This document shows, piece after piece, positions 11,357-23,762 of a stretch of 64,000 nucleotides of DNA. Every line of letters begins with the position of its first letter. Within the stretch, counting starts at the first letter, position 1. The DNA is taken from assembly GCA_963576765.1 (NCBI GenBank), contig OY755213.1:18531929-18595928 (forward strand). Reading direction: 5' to 3'. The stretch is from Draba incana. Its lineage: Eukaryota; Streptophyta; Magnoliopsida; Brassicales; Brassicaceae. The translations under genes were made by a program, and so were the position numbers. Below the pieces are notes generated by a model. It was not told the DNA's origin, did no database searches, and saw nothing but the letters and a program-made list of their open reading frames with translations.

Positions 11357-11621
11357 AGGATTGGGCATTCGGTTTTTGGTTTGGGTAATTCGGTTTTCGG
11401 GTTTATGAATATAAAAACCATTCGGGTTTTATAAAAATTCAGTTCGGATTCGGTTCGGATAGTGTCGGGTTCGGGTCGGTTTTCGGATTATAAAAACCCG
11501 AACCCGATACCTATGAAAACCATTCGGGTTTTGACCATAAACCGAAACCGAACCAAACCCAATTTTTTTTTGGTTGGTTTTGGGTTCCGTTTTTGGTCTC
11601 GATAAATATGCCCATGCCTAG
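11357..11621. mobile_element. hAT-like non-autonomous element, CGGTTT-rich
   Basis: 265 bp with inverted ends around TTGGGCAT...ATGCCCAT, full of TTCGGGTTT-type repeats. The flanks TTGTCAAG (11349-11356) and TTGTCAGG (11622-11629) agree at 7 of 8 positions, as expected for an 8-bp hAT target duplication. It lies between the primer-binding site and the polypurine tract of the LTR element. Confidence 0.65.
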
Positions 11622-14600
11622 TTGTCAGGGCTCGCTCTGATACCAAAATAAAACAACCAACACCTTTTTTTTTTAATAATTAAATAAATAAATGATTAAC
11701 CCGAATTTAGTATTCCCATAAATACTAATTCTCAACGGTTAATATCAAAACAACAATAACCAGCAGAAAACCAATAACTCAATTTCTAAATATTAAATCC
11801 ATTAAAATAACCAACAATCAATCAATCCATAAATTCCAATAAAACAATTTAATTCAATTAAACCAATTCTAATTTAAACTCACTTCCAGAATTCCAACTA
11901 ACCAAACAATTATTCTAGCAACCTAACAACATGTTCCACTAGAACTACAATAACAATAAAACCCCTAATCATCCTCTTCCTACGCCATGATTCCGCGATC
12001 ACACTTTTCTTTTCACCTGCAACACATAGGAAAACAAATTGCGTGAGTATTATCATAAATACTCAGTGAGGCGGTCATCCCATCTACCAGTTACATAATA
12101 AGGAAAGAGAATGCCAAAACTACGCAATTATTCAACAGTCCGCACAATCACTTCACCATAATAATATGAATAACCAACCAAAAAGCTGCACACAAAAAAC
12201 AGGGTCGAACGAATAACATACAACAAACATGCCATAATCACGAAAACAACAACAACTCATATAAATTCCACAAACTCAATGATCGATAACCCTAACATTC
12301 AATTCCATAACCACGATCACGCACTCACCTTAGCCTAGAACAATTGAACACAAGGATACATGAAAATCAGAGCCTCCTACTTGAACCAAATCTACTGATT
12401 CTCCTTCTCTATCACCTAGAACTTACCATTAGAGTTTTCTCCTAAAACGAATTAGGATTTTCTGAAAAACAGAACCGATGCGCTGTCTTAAAATCAACTC
12501 AAAAGACAGACCTTACCTCAAAATAATAATCGGAAACAATATTTGGAAACTAGACACGGAGAGCTTTCTAACAACATACATATCGTTGCCTAATTCCTTC
12601 TGGAGCTCCGGCAAAACACCCTTGAAATAGTGTGATCACAAACTTGATTCTGCACAGATCTCTCTCACGAAAACATAGATATATCTTAGCATACAATACC
12701 AATTGACAAACCAATTGGCCGCACGGCTAGCTAAGAGAAAGGAGAACTTACTCATAAAATTACACGATGAGTAGAACTGATTTGCTCATCCGATTCTCTT
12801 CTCCAACACAAGGCAACATAACTGCCTTTTTCCCACAATTCACCAAAAACCAATTCTCTCTTCTCATCTTTCTCAATCACGATATTCTGGCCTCTCTCCA
12901 CATAAACTGAGGCTGCACAGCCTTTTATATGTGATCCGAGGGTTTCAAAACCCAACCCGAACCAAACTGGATAATTAAAACTAAACCGGACCTATGATTT
13001 TGGTTCACAGGCGTTACATTTTTTATATGACTTGATTTAACCTCATTCGTGTTTAAGATTCTCGGTTATTCCCTAAAAATAAGAGAAATTTGGTATCTAG
13101 ATTTCACTAATATAGTGTTATAGAAGTATGATCACCGAATAGTCTCCCAAAAAACGATTATGATGGTAAAATTGTTGGATGTAGTTTTGGTTGATTAGGT
13201 ATGATCGTTACGTCTGCATTGATAATATGGAAAGCGTTGATGTGTGTGACTGGCACTGAATCCCCAGTGGTCGTTGTTCTCTCTGAAAGCATAGAACCTG
13301 GCTTTAAGAGAGTAAGTTACATGTTTGGTTCTAACTTTGCATTAGCTTTTTTTTGTTCTGTCTTGACTTGCTCCTTATCAGTTTGAGGTCAATGTGACAG
13401 GGGATATATTGTTCTTGCACATGCCCGAGGAGCCTATTCGAGCAGGCGAGATTATTGTTTTCAATATTGATCATGTAAGTGCCGCTTTGTCTCTTGTTAT
13501 GTTCCTTCCAATTTCTTTTTTCCTAATTCCTTCTTCTTTTAGGGTCGGCTTATTCCCATCGTCAAAGTAATGTTTCTCATTATTATATCTCTGGGACATT
13601 AATCAATGGATTGTTTAGGATAGTTAAGATCAGAAAATTTTGATGTCTTACTCGTTTGTTTTTGTCATTTTAACACATGATAGGTTCATGAGAGGGGAAA
13701 TAGTGGAGAAGTTGATGTTCTAATAAAAGGTGCTAGTTTTGTTGGTCCTTTAGAGAAAATATGTGTTGATGAAAAATCTTTGCATTTTCCAAGTGACAAC
13801 AATGATGTGGATGACATTGGTCTCTATGCTGATGGACAGTTTTGGCTTCACCGGCCCCATATAATGGGAAGAGCTGTTACGTAAATACAGTAATTCAACA
13901 ACCTTTCATCCAAAAATGCTACGAAAAAGATCAATAGTCGTAAATTGGTTCCCTTTTTATCTTTTTCAGGTTCTTGCCATATGTTGGATGGGTGACTATT
14001 ATCATGACAGAAAAGCCTATCATCAAGGTACAATCTTCTAACATGGCCTGCGATATATTCTTGGTTTTTATCTTCTCTTTTTTCAGTATACACTCATTGG
14101 TGCATTGGGTTTGCTCGTCATAACATCCAAAGACTGAGACAACATACAGAGAAAAAGCCGGTCGTTGGTTCCTGAAACCATCGTTTCATCATCTTTGTTA
14201 GCCATGTCCTTAAACGGAAGGCAAGTCTTTTTGTTCTTTAGGTTACTTCAATTGTAGAATAATGTAAACGATATTTTATAAGTAATAAAGTATATAGTTT
14301 TGGTGAAAATTTCTTTAACATCATTCTCTATGGCTTCCTCTCAGATGGAAAGTTATCCAAAGTTGTAGAGAATCGTAATGATCCCAACTCTAATAAAGGG
14401 ATTTACTTTAAAAACACCATTTAAACTATGAGGATCTTAGTACAAATAAGCGTAACTTGTCTGGAGATTACAGCTTAAATTCACAGAAACAGTCAGGCAA
14501 TGCAGATCCTCTACCAATTTCAAAACCATTCATATGAACTTCCCAAAGAGCTATCTTCAGCTCATCCTCTTTAAGTCCGTGAGAAGTTAGCTCTGACAAT

Positions 14601-14698
14601 GCCTTTCTACTCAAGAACATAGTTTTATGCATCGCTGCAACCATCTTATCCATGTTTCCAAAGTAAGTAGCCACATACGCGTCGCTATTAATGGAAAC

Positions 14699-17600
14699 TG
14701 ATAGCGTGGACATGAGGCCACCGATCTTGTACCAATATGGGAGAATGGGTAAAACAGTGAAACAGTAAAGACAGGCTCGGGGGTAAGTCATCAGAATGAT
14801 CCAGAGGAGGGACACGTCACAAGCTCTGGCAAAACGGCTATAAAGATTTGTTGTTATGTTCTTTTTTCATTTATCCATTTTGTAATCAACTTTAGTGAGT
14901 GAGAGAAAGGAGAGTCGGGACTCCTAAATATCCCTTGTATCTTTTATTTTGAATGCTATTTTGGAGTTTTGTTAAAGGAGAGAGTTTTACTTTCATTTCT
15001 GAGAAAACTATATTCAGAGTTCTAAAAGAAATCGTATCAAATTTGGTATTAGAGCCATTTTCGACCGAGGAAAATGGATAAAAACGAACCTCTGATGTCA
15101 CCAATGAACGATGCTTCGCAGGAGGTGTCCAAGGAACTGTCCAAGATCGTGTCTCAGAATCACACGATGTTCTCGGCAATGATGACCATGGTCGAGCAAA
15201 TCAATCGGCGGTTTGAGGAAGACGACCTAAGAAGGAAAAAAAGAGCAAGAAAGGGCGAGCCTTTCCGCGACAAGACATGCAAGGTCCTCGAGGTTTGCAT
15301 AAGTGGTCGACCACCATGATGGGAAGGAACCGATGGGCGTGCCAAAACGGATGACACCGGTGGAGCGAGTATTACCCCCGAAAAGGCCACCACTGCCGGA
15401 GTGGAGGCCGTACACCCAGATGTTTCTAGAACGAGGTACCGGGTGGATACCGTCGGTACGACAGATGCCAGAACCCCATAACCCCTTTGGCCGCAAAATG
15501 GAGTTACCAGAGTACGATGACTCAGGGACAGAAAATTGGATCTCTCGTGTTGAGCAGTATTTTGAGGTATGTTACTGTACGGAGCACCAGAAATTATCTG
15601 TAGTACGAAGTTGCTTCACCGGAGATGCCCTGGAGTGGTACCTCTGGCAAAAAGACAGTGAACCGTTCCTGAGTTGGGCAAACATGAAGCAGTGAATCCT
15701 CAACTAATTCGCGACTCATCAGGATGAATCGGCCGGGGAAAGGTTACTGGCTCTACGACATATAGGAACCGTGGCTGAGTTTTGCCGAGAATTTATTAGC
15801 ATCGCGACCAACGCCCCGACGCTGACCGAGGAGACGTTGCAATTGGCATTCATGACTGGGTTAAAACCCAAGATCAGGGCTCGTGTCAAGACCTTTGAAC
15901 CGCCAAACCTCTAAAGGTGGATGTTTTATGCCCAAAAGGTAGAAAACTGGGGAGATTTATCAGAAAGGATGACGGGGAATCCCACCAATGTTCACAATAA
16001 GGTGAATTTGGTGGGCTTCGTACAATAAGTCGGCCCAGTAACAACGCAGGGGAATCGAGCTCCATCTGGGCCTCCTAATATTAGGCTTAATACGACTGTA
16101 ACCCTATTCGCACCATGATGTCGTTTCGAAACAACACTGAGGGAAGGAATACGCAGCCTCACAATCATGTTGTTCCCCTTTTCAGGCGACTGGCACTTGA
16201 GGAGATCGCGCAGTACAAGGCCGACGATTTGTGCTACCGGTGTGATGAGCCATGGCACAGGCGCCACCAATGCTCAAAGAGGGAGCTGCGGCTGATGATT
16301 ATTCGGGAGAATGGGGACGAACAAGAATGGGAAGATGATGAAGAGTTTCCCCTAGACGAAGTGGTACTGGAGATGACGGAGATGGCAAAGCTGTCGTTGA
16401 ACTCCATGGTCGGAATTTCATCGCCGAGGACCCTAAAACTAATGGCGACGGTTCACGTCGAGGAAGTGGTGGTGATGGTCGACAATGGGGCCATCCACAA
16501 CTTCATATTCTCCCAGGTGGTACAGAGACCCAGGATTCCGACGGAGCAGACCGGAAAGTATGGCGTCGTGACAAATACATGCCTAACCGTGCAAGGCCAA
16601 GGGGTTTGCAAGGGATTGGAGCTGCAATTACCAGGTATCTCTCTAATCTCTGACTTTCTACCTTTGGATCTAGGTAGCGCAGACATTATCCTGGGGGTAC
16701 AATGGTTAGAAACATTGGGGGAAATGAGATGCAATTGGAAATTGCAAAGACTACAGTTCGAAGTGGAAGGCAGAAAGCTTATTCTGCAAGGAGATCCTAG
16801 TGTGTGCTGTTCAGAGGTGTCCCTAAAGGCCGTGTGGAGAGAATTAACAGGTCAAGGGGAAGGACTCATTGTGGGATATGCAGGGGGTGCAACTGGCTAG
16901 CCTAGACCAGAAGCAACATATTGACCCTGCCATAAAAAGAATTCTAGTGGCAAGGAACACACCATCAACCTGGAAGAGGGAGCTAAAACAGTAAGTGTAA
17001 GACCCTTTAGATACCAATAAACCCAAAGGGAAGAGACTGAAAAGCAGGTGGCTTCTATGCTGGCCGCATGGATCATAAGGGAAAGCACCAGTCCCTTCTC
17101 CAGTCCCATACTCCTGGTAAAAAAGAAGGATGAAAGTTGGAGTTTCTGCATGGATTATCGCGCCCTGAACAAAGTCACCATAGAGGATAATTACCCCATT
17201 TCGATGATAGACCAGCTACTTGATGAGTTGAATGGAGCAGTCATTTTCTCCAAATTGGACCTCAGATCAGGCTACCATTAGATACTAGTGAAGGCAGCAG
17301 ATGTTCCCAAGACTGCTTTTAGGACTCATGACGGACATTATGAGTTCCTAGTGATGCTCTTTGGGCTCACTAACGCCCCAACCACCTTCCAATTACTTAT
17401 TAATGAGATTTTCAGAAAAAATACTTGAGGAAGTTTGTACTTTTTTATGACATTTTGGTGTTCAGCAAAATTGAGGAGGAGCATCATGAACATTTGCGAT
17501 AGGTGCTACAGCTGCTAGAGAGTAACCAGCTGTATGTTAACCAAAAGAAATGTCAGTTTGGGAGAAGAACCATAGAGTATTTGGGACACGTAATCTCACC

Positions 17601-20030
17601 TAAAGGGGTGGCTGCAGATGCAACGAAAATACAAGCCTTGGTGGATTGGCTACTACCAAAGAACATCAGAGCACTCAGGGGGGTTTTTGGGCTTTACATG
17701 CTATTATAGGAAGTTTGTGATTGGTTACAGAGAGATGGTTAGACCCCTAACAACCCTCCTTAAGAAAGATCAGTTTCAGTGGAGTACAAAAGCCACAGAG
17801 GCATTTCAGAAGCTCAAGAAGGCCATGACTTCAGTGCCTGCCTTGGCATTGCCAGATTTCAATTCCTTGTTCGTGGTGGAATCATATGCTTCAGGTACAA
17901 GACTAAGGGAAGTCCTGATGCAAAATCACAGGCCTTTAGCTTACTTCAGTCAGGCGTTAACCGACAGATAAAGACTTAAGTCAATCTATGAAAGGGAACT
18001 AATGGCCATAGTCCTTGTTATTCAGAAATGGCGCCACTACCTGTTGGGGAGGAAATTATTGGTAAGAACAGACCAGAAAAGCCTTAAATTTCTGTTGGAA
18101 AAGAGGGAAATCAACCTTGAGTATCAGAAATGGCTCTCCAAGATATTGGGGTTTACTTTTGACATACAGTATAAACCAGACATGGAGAACAAGGCGGCAG
18201 ACGCTCTATCAAGAAAGGAAAAAGTGCCCCAGCTGTTTCCTTTGTCTATTCCGAGGGCAATTCAACTACAGGAGCTCGAGTCTGAAATAGATAAGGATAT
18301 TAAGCTGCAACAACTCAGAAGGAAGGTAATCAGTGATGCAACTGCCCACCTGAAGTATTATGTGGTTGATGGAAGACTATTGAGGCAAAGGAAGTTAGTG
18401 GTGTCACCCCAATCCCACCTAGTGAAGACTATACTAAGGAAATTTCATGAAAGTCCTATGGGAGGGCATGGGGAAATACTGAAGACACAAAAGAGAATTA
18501 AAGTAGTACTCTTTTGGGATAAGATGATGTCTGACATCAAGAAGTATGTGGCAGAGTGTCAGGTCTGCTAACACCACAAATACTCCACCCTTGCTCCACC
18601 AGGATTGATGCACCCCTTACATATTCCTACAAGGGTTTGGGAAGATATTTCCATGGACTTCATAGAAGGGCTACCCAAATCCGAAGGGCATGAAGTGGTC
18701 ATGGTAGTAGTAGACATGTTGACTAAATACAACCATTTCGTCAGCTTGAAACACCCGTTTGACGCAACAACAGTGGCTCAGGTGTTCATTCAAGAGATAG
18801 TTAGATTACATGGCTTCCCACAGACCATTGTGTCAGACGGAGATAAGCTTTTCACTTAAATGTTTTGGACAGAGATGTTGAGGCTATCAGGTACCAAGTT
18901 GTGCTTTAGTACTGCTTATCACCCACAATCTGATGAATGGAAACCTTTTTGAGATGGTATGCTAGTGACAAGCCTAGGACTTGGGCCGAGTACTTGCCCT
19001 GGGCTGAGCTAAGCTATTACACCTCCTTTCATTCCTCCATCAAAATGACTCCCTTCCAGGCCTTATACAGGAGAGAACCACCAACTCTAGTAAGGTTTGA
19101 GAATGGGTCAAAAGCGAATGCTGACTTAGAGGCTAGATTAAAAGAGAGGGATGTCATGCTTGAAGTGATACAATAATTGTTGAGAGCTCAGCAGCTGATG
19201 AAGAAGCAGGCAGATGGACACAGGAGAGAAGTGGAATTCAAGGTTGGGGACTTAGTCTTTTTGAAGGTGAGGCCTTACATGCAACAATCTCTGGCTAGGA
19301 GGTCAAATGAAAAGTTAGCTTCCCGCTTCTATGGACCGTTTGAAGTCGAGGAAAAGGTTGGGGTTGTAGCCTATAAATTGAAGTTGCCTGAAACTGCAAA
19401 GATCCATCCAACCTTTCATGTTTCTCAGTTAAAGGCAGCAGTGGGAAGCTCTCTAGAAGAGATAGCACTACCTGACCAGCTCTCAGACGAAGGCATCTTG
19501 ATTGCAGAACCTGAGTTTGTACTAGGGGAAAGACAGAACCAGGTAACAAGGCAGCTAGAGGTATTGATTCAATGGAAAGGATTGCCAAAGCATGATAGTA
19601 CATGGGAATGGAAGCAGGTGGTCCAAGGCTAATTTCCTAACTTTGGCCTTGAGGACAAGGTCAATTTTGCAGAAGGGGGTATTGATAACGTGGACATGAG
19701 GCCACCGATCATGTACCAATATGGGAGAAGGGGTAAAATAGTGAAACAGTAAAGATATGCTCGGGGGTAAGTCATCAGAATGATCCAGAAGAAGGACATG
19801 TCGCAAGCTCTCGCAAAACGGCTATAAAGATTTGCTGTTATGTTCTTTTGTCATTTATCCATTTTGTGATCAACTTTAGTGAGTGAGAGAAAGCCAGAAA
19901 GGAGAGTCGGGACTCCTAAATATCCCTTGTATCTTTTATTTTGAATGCTATTTTGAATTTTGTTAAAGGAGAGAATTTTACTTTCATTTCTGAGAAAACT
20001 ATATTCAGAGTTCTAAAAGAAATTGTATCA
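14699..20030 (+). mobile_element. Ty3/gypsy chromovirus with both LTRs
   Basis: LTRs at 14699-15039 and 19683-20030 start TGATA and end TATCA. Flanks GAAAC and GAAGC agree at 4 of 5. A primer-binding site TGGTATTAGAGCC follows the 5' LTR (from 15044) and a purine tract GCAGAAGGGGG precedes the 3' LTR. Domain order gag, protease, RT, RNase H, integrase, chromodomain is typical of chromoviruses. It splits the O-fucosyltransferase pseudogene in the opposite orientation. Confidence 0.92.
15074..19632 (+). pseudogene. chromovirus gag-pol, multiply broken
   Basis: Gag is at 15074-15695 (retrotransposon gag segment WISRVEQYFEVCY) with a zinc knuckle CYRCDEPWHRRHQC at about 16235. Protease is around 16480, where the usual D-S/T-G-A reads DNGAIHNF. 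Reverse transcriptase runs from about 17050 (LDLRSGYH then a stop). RNase H is around 17900-18200, and the integrase core is at 18600-18930 with a stop after SDGDKLFT. The chromodomain is at about 19540-19620 (VLIQWKGLPKHDSTWEW). At least seven in-frame stops or frameshifts make it non-coding today. The chromodomain would target insertion to particular chromatin in this clade. Confidence 0.88.
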
Positions 20031-20439
20031 GAAGCATAATAATCCAATGCAGCTTTTGTGTTTCCATGCATTCTTGTGAAATCTTTGTGGTTTAGTACAA
20101 CAGATTTTTGTATAGACCGATGTTCCATCTCCATCAGACCGTCTCCCGCTGCTAAGTAAGTATATGTTTGGGCTTGTTGGGATTCTCAGTGATTGAAGCA
20201 TCGAAACTGTTTCATTAGGAGTCAAAAGGGCATTTGCCTCGCTTTCTCCAGCTCTGATCAAGAAGGAGATGAGAAACTAAGATTGCTAATTCATTTCAAG
20301 AAAGAAACCATACGAGTGAGATGTCCTTGTAACCACCATTTGCAAGGACGCCATTCCACTACCCTCTTCACACTCCATATATCTAAATCTCTGAAAAACA
20401 CAAAATGTTCTTCTCCTATGTTACAAGTATAACCTGGAA

Positions 20440-20953
20440 AACATTAAGCTGATTTAGTAGTAAGTATCTTTTACTTGCTATCTAAAACAAGGGCCAGTCG
20501 AAACCATTTCATGTGCACTTTTCTTCTATTTTCTTTCGGAGAAGACTGAAATTTGATTTTCTCTCTTTTTCTTTCTTTTTGGGCGATTGAATTCTACTCT
20601 GAATGAATGGAACCAACATGTCTCTTGACAATTTTAACACAAGTAGAGAATGACTGCGCCATGGCTAAGCGCTCTATTTTATGGATCCTTGACCCACTTC
20701 AAGACACAATAATGTTTAATTTTATCTTTCTTATTCCCTTAATCTTCATATAAATCTTGTAACTTGTAACATTCATCAACGCAAAGGCTCTGAGATTATG
20801 ACAACTAGAATAATGGTCACAATCCTAATCCAATGTGTCCTCCCTCCATACTTGACAAGCATTTCATTTGTTGTCCCTGTAATCACAAATAACAAGAGAC
20901 TAAGAAAATCGTATAACAACAACAAAGAGCATTGATCTTAATTAAAGAGTACC
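20440..20953. other. intergenic; EF-P 3' UTR side
   Basis: AT-rich, no ORF or repeat recognised. The right end contains the 3' UTR of the EF-P gene. Confidence 0.4.
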
Positions 20954-22573
20954 TTACCTTTTGACAAAAGAATCATCCTCAGTGTTTATCACAATCTTTT
21001 CACCTGCCTCCAGATAAGACGGTACCTGGAGTTATTTTGTGGTTAGATGAATCTCAAATACGTCGCAGGAAGATTGAAGATGCCTGCAAATTTACCTGAA
21101 TAGTACAACCATTATCTAGGAGAGCTCTCTTGTACCTGCAGTTTACAGATTTGGGAGTTTTGTCATACCTTATGTATGGTTGGTAAAGAAAATGGTACAT
21201 GTGTGATTCGATAATATGTACACAAGCATATACCGAAAAAGACATACCGAGGAGCTGATGTTAAACCTTTCATGGGAAGTTGTGTTTCTTGAATTGTGCA
21301 TGTCACATGCTTAGGGAGAGATGCAGATAAAGCTCTTCCATCATACAGCTGCAACTGAACTCTCATTTCCTCTGTCAAACGCAATAGATATCACGGGAAG
21401 AATAGGAAAATGAGGTACACAGTAACAGAAACATTAGTGGCTATAGAACATGCCAGGCCAAATGGTTGTAGCAAAAACAAACAGAATGGGATTGATGTTG
21501 CTACAAACCTTTTAAATATACAGCAGCTTTGCCAAATATGTCCAAGGGCACTTCAACTTGCTCAAACGTATTGGGCCTGTTGCATTATACTGAATGTATA
21601 AGGTCTATCAAGCAGGTAAGACAAATGCATAGAAAATGGACTCACTCAATCAGAAAAGCAGTCTCTCCCTCTGTATATAAACATGTGAAAGATTTCTCCT
21701 GAACAAAAACCTCTGCAGGCAATCAAAAGTATATATTTAATAAAATAACGCTACGATATGAATGCTATGGAATAAGCAACATACTCTCAACCGACTCCTC
21801 AGTTCCAAATCGCAAATTAAGTTTGTTTCCGTTGTCAACATCGCGAAGCTCTACCTGTTTGCCCCCAAAAGAAGAAAGATGCAAAACTGAGGCTAAGAAA
21901 CATAACATCAACAAACAGACAAACATAATCGCAAAACGGAGAATATGATAATCGACATTGGGAGTTGCACATAAGAAATAGCTAGGGAGTAAATTACTAG
22001 TGAAGAAGAGTTTCAAGTAAACAAACCTGCATGGAGGCTCCTCCTCTACCTTGTTGTTTATGCTCTACTTCTACAACCTAGGACATGAAAAGACAATTCG
22101 TATTTCTCATTGCACCAAAAGACGAAAACAAGGTCCAAAATGACTAACCCGGAAAGTACGTCCTGAAAATCCTCAGAGGATTCATCAAACTGAGTTTAAT
22201 CATACATATCCATAAACGTCTGAATGCATAATGAAAAATAGAAAACCTCAAAAACCCAACCTGTTCGTTCAATTACATTCCCTGGCCTTAGCTGAATGAA
22301 TGACATGAAAATTTCCAATTTATCCAAAGATACCACAAGTCAACAACAAGACGAGCAATAATTCACAAACCAAACGAGAAGAAACTTTAATCTCCGGAAA
22401 CTAACCTGAATCGCGTTAACCTTAACGCCGCGGCGTTGTAGGGCGCACCAGAGTGAATCAAGCAGAGGCGTTTCTCGGCCAACGGCTGGGTCAATTGCGA
22501 TCCCGTGCCGAACTTGCGATAGCAATGACCAGCTTAAAGAGTAGAGTGACCTCCTAGTCGCTAGACCTTGCAT
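20954..22573 (-). CDS. elongation factor P family protein, probably mitochondrial
   Basis: Ten exons (22406-22573, 22261-22291, 22149-22162, 22027-22077, 21785-21854, 21646-21712, 21509-21576, 21248-21371, 21096-21135, 20954-21025) sum to 705 nt, or 234 aa. EF-P binds the ribosome E/P region and helps form difficult peptide bonds such as polyproline. Seen: an Arg/Ser/Leu-rich N-terminus without acidic residues (MQGLATRRSLYSLSWSL) that looks like a mitochondrial presequence; a KOW-like domain (LRPGNVIERTGRTFRVV); the tip loop HKQQGRGGASMQ with Arg where E. coli EF-P has the modified Lys; then two OB-like domains ending EKIVINTEDDSFVKR. Exon 3 is only 14 nt. The ATG at 22573 is chosen because no upstream in-frame ATG exists. 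The gene appears intact. Probable relative: At4g26310. Confidence 0.9.
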
Positions 22574-23762
22574 CTCCGTTATGCGAAAACCCGATTTCAA
22601 GAACAAGAGAGAAACGGCGGTGGAATTGTTTACCGGAAAAAAGAAAGCAACTCTTAAAGGTGTTGGCCCAAAAAATATACTAGGCCCACTATGCAGCTGA
22701 ATTTCTCTCTGTGTATATGTATGTATCCAAATTTTTAACTATTCCATGTCTAAAATTTAAAACATAAGAGAAAAATCGAACAAAAAATGAGTTCATTTTC
22801 AATTAGTCGTAATTTAAAGTCGATCCTCAAAATGTTTACATAACAAAATTCTAAATTTTGGAGAGTATAAGTAACAACATATGTATTTGAAAGAAAACAA
22901 AATGTTTAAAACTTAATCTCAAGGTGACTTTTGGAATCGTTTCTTGGAAGAGAGAAAAATGTTTTTTTCAGTCAACGGCTCTAACGGATTTCATAGCATC
23001 GGAATTGTCTTTCTGTTAGTTTTTTTTTTCTTATCTGGTTTTGTTAGCAGCAAATCGAAGACTTTGTATAATCTCTGCCTCTTTTTCTTTTTTAACGGTA
23101 GGTTTTCTTTTATGACTGGACGCTAAATTTGCGAATAGATTGACGGCCTAAATCCAGAAAATTAAAGTGATGAGATTAGTATTCGTTTTCTTAATTTTAT
23201 GAGATTTGATCTAGTTGTTTTAGAAATTGTTAAAAATACAAAAAAGGCGAAACCTTAACTTGTTGATTGAATAAATGAAGTTATTCAAGATGGTTAAGCG
23301 GGTTTCCTAAAAAAGAAATCTCACATTTTGCATGTCCCATTACAAAAATTGATGCAGGATTGTGAATCTAGACATGATAACCATAACAAGAGTCAGGCAA
23401 CAGATAGATTTTAATTTTTAGTTTTTTTATGAAAGAACAATATTTTGAATTTTGTTCTTTCTCCAAAAAAAGTCAGTATACTAATGTTTATTTATTTATC
23501 CATATTATTGTCTAAGTAGCTGGTCAATTCAACTCAACATGAATCACTTAATCACACGATCGAATAGAGAGAAAAAGGATAACTAAATCTTAATATCCTT
23601 CAACAACTAACACTTGGATAAATTAATAAAACACAACGTGCGGGTCAGTAGTACAATACAAGCCATGGCTAACACGATCATCTATACTATATACATATGG
23701 TTATATATGTTCTTTGAGAGATTAATTATTGGAAGAAAAGAAGAAAAGAAGAGATTGAAACA
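22574..23762. other. intergenic between EF-P and NB-ARC genes (divergent)
   Basis: Both flanking genes are transcribed away from this spacer. It is AT-rich with no convincing ORF and no recognised repeat. Confidence 0.45.

Larger units (their letters stand above)
10920..13018 (-). mobile_element. LTR element with unlike ends, in SEC11 pseudogene intron
   Basis: The unit begins TGTAACTCCC and ends GGCGTTACA, flanked by TTTTC and TTTTT (4 of 5 match). Read on the minus strand: a 1.37-kb LTR-like segment (13018 to about 11646), then a primer-binding site TGGTATCAGAGCGAGCC (11629-11645, initiator-tRNA-Met type), a short interior interrupted by a hAT-like insert, a purine tract GTTAGTGGGGGTGAT (about 11273-11289), and a 353-bp 5S-bearing LTR (11272-10920). 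The two LTRs are not the same sequence, so the element looks chimeric. Confidence 0.7.
10831..14137 (+). pseudogene. second SEC11 copy, inactivated
   Basis: A duplicate of 3846-5167 with exons recognisable at 10831-10909, 13199-13313, about 13401-13474, 13544-13567, 13684-13729, 13794-13880, about 13970-14027 and 14087-14137. Three lesions kill it. The G-run at the start of exon 3 has lost one base (frameshift). Exon 4 lacks four codons, removing the His-Arg-Ala-Ile that includes the catalytic His. The catalytic-Ser box reads SESIEP instead of SGSMEP. The exon 6 acceptor and donor contexts are also degraded. Intron 1 holds a 2.1-kb LTR element. Exon similarity to the first copy remains high, so the duplication is not ancient. 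Confidence 0.9.
14468..20390 (-). pseudogene. O-fucosyltransferase-family gene, split by a retrotransposon
   Basis: The C-terminal coding part is on the minus strand on both sides of a chromovirus (14699-20030). To the right: NGVLANGGYKDISLVWFL-like sequence, AGESEANALLTPNETVSMLQ, then a segment through TSPNIYLLSSG, and HKDFTRMHGNTKAALDYYAS. To the left: SINSDAYVATYFGNMDKMV, the LSRKALSELT segment and SALPDCFCEFKL followed by a stop at 14468. These are the conserved C-terminal blocks of plant O-fucosyltransferase-like (GT106) proteins, Golgi glycosyltransferases. Additional frameshifts and stops on the right side show decay beyond the insertion, and the N-terminal exons were not found. Position fits At1g52630. 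Confidence 0.85.

Noticed and set aside
22944..23126. 60-aa hydrophobic ORF upstream of the NB-ARC gene
   Set aside because: AT-rich, Phe-rich composition typical of random T-rich sequence, no homologue recognised, no promoter context.
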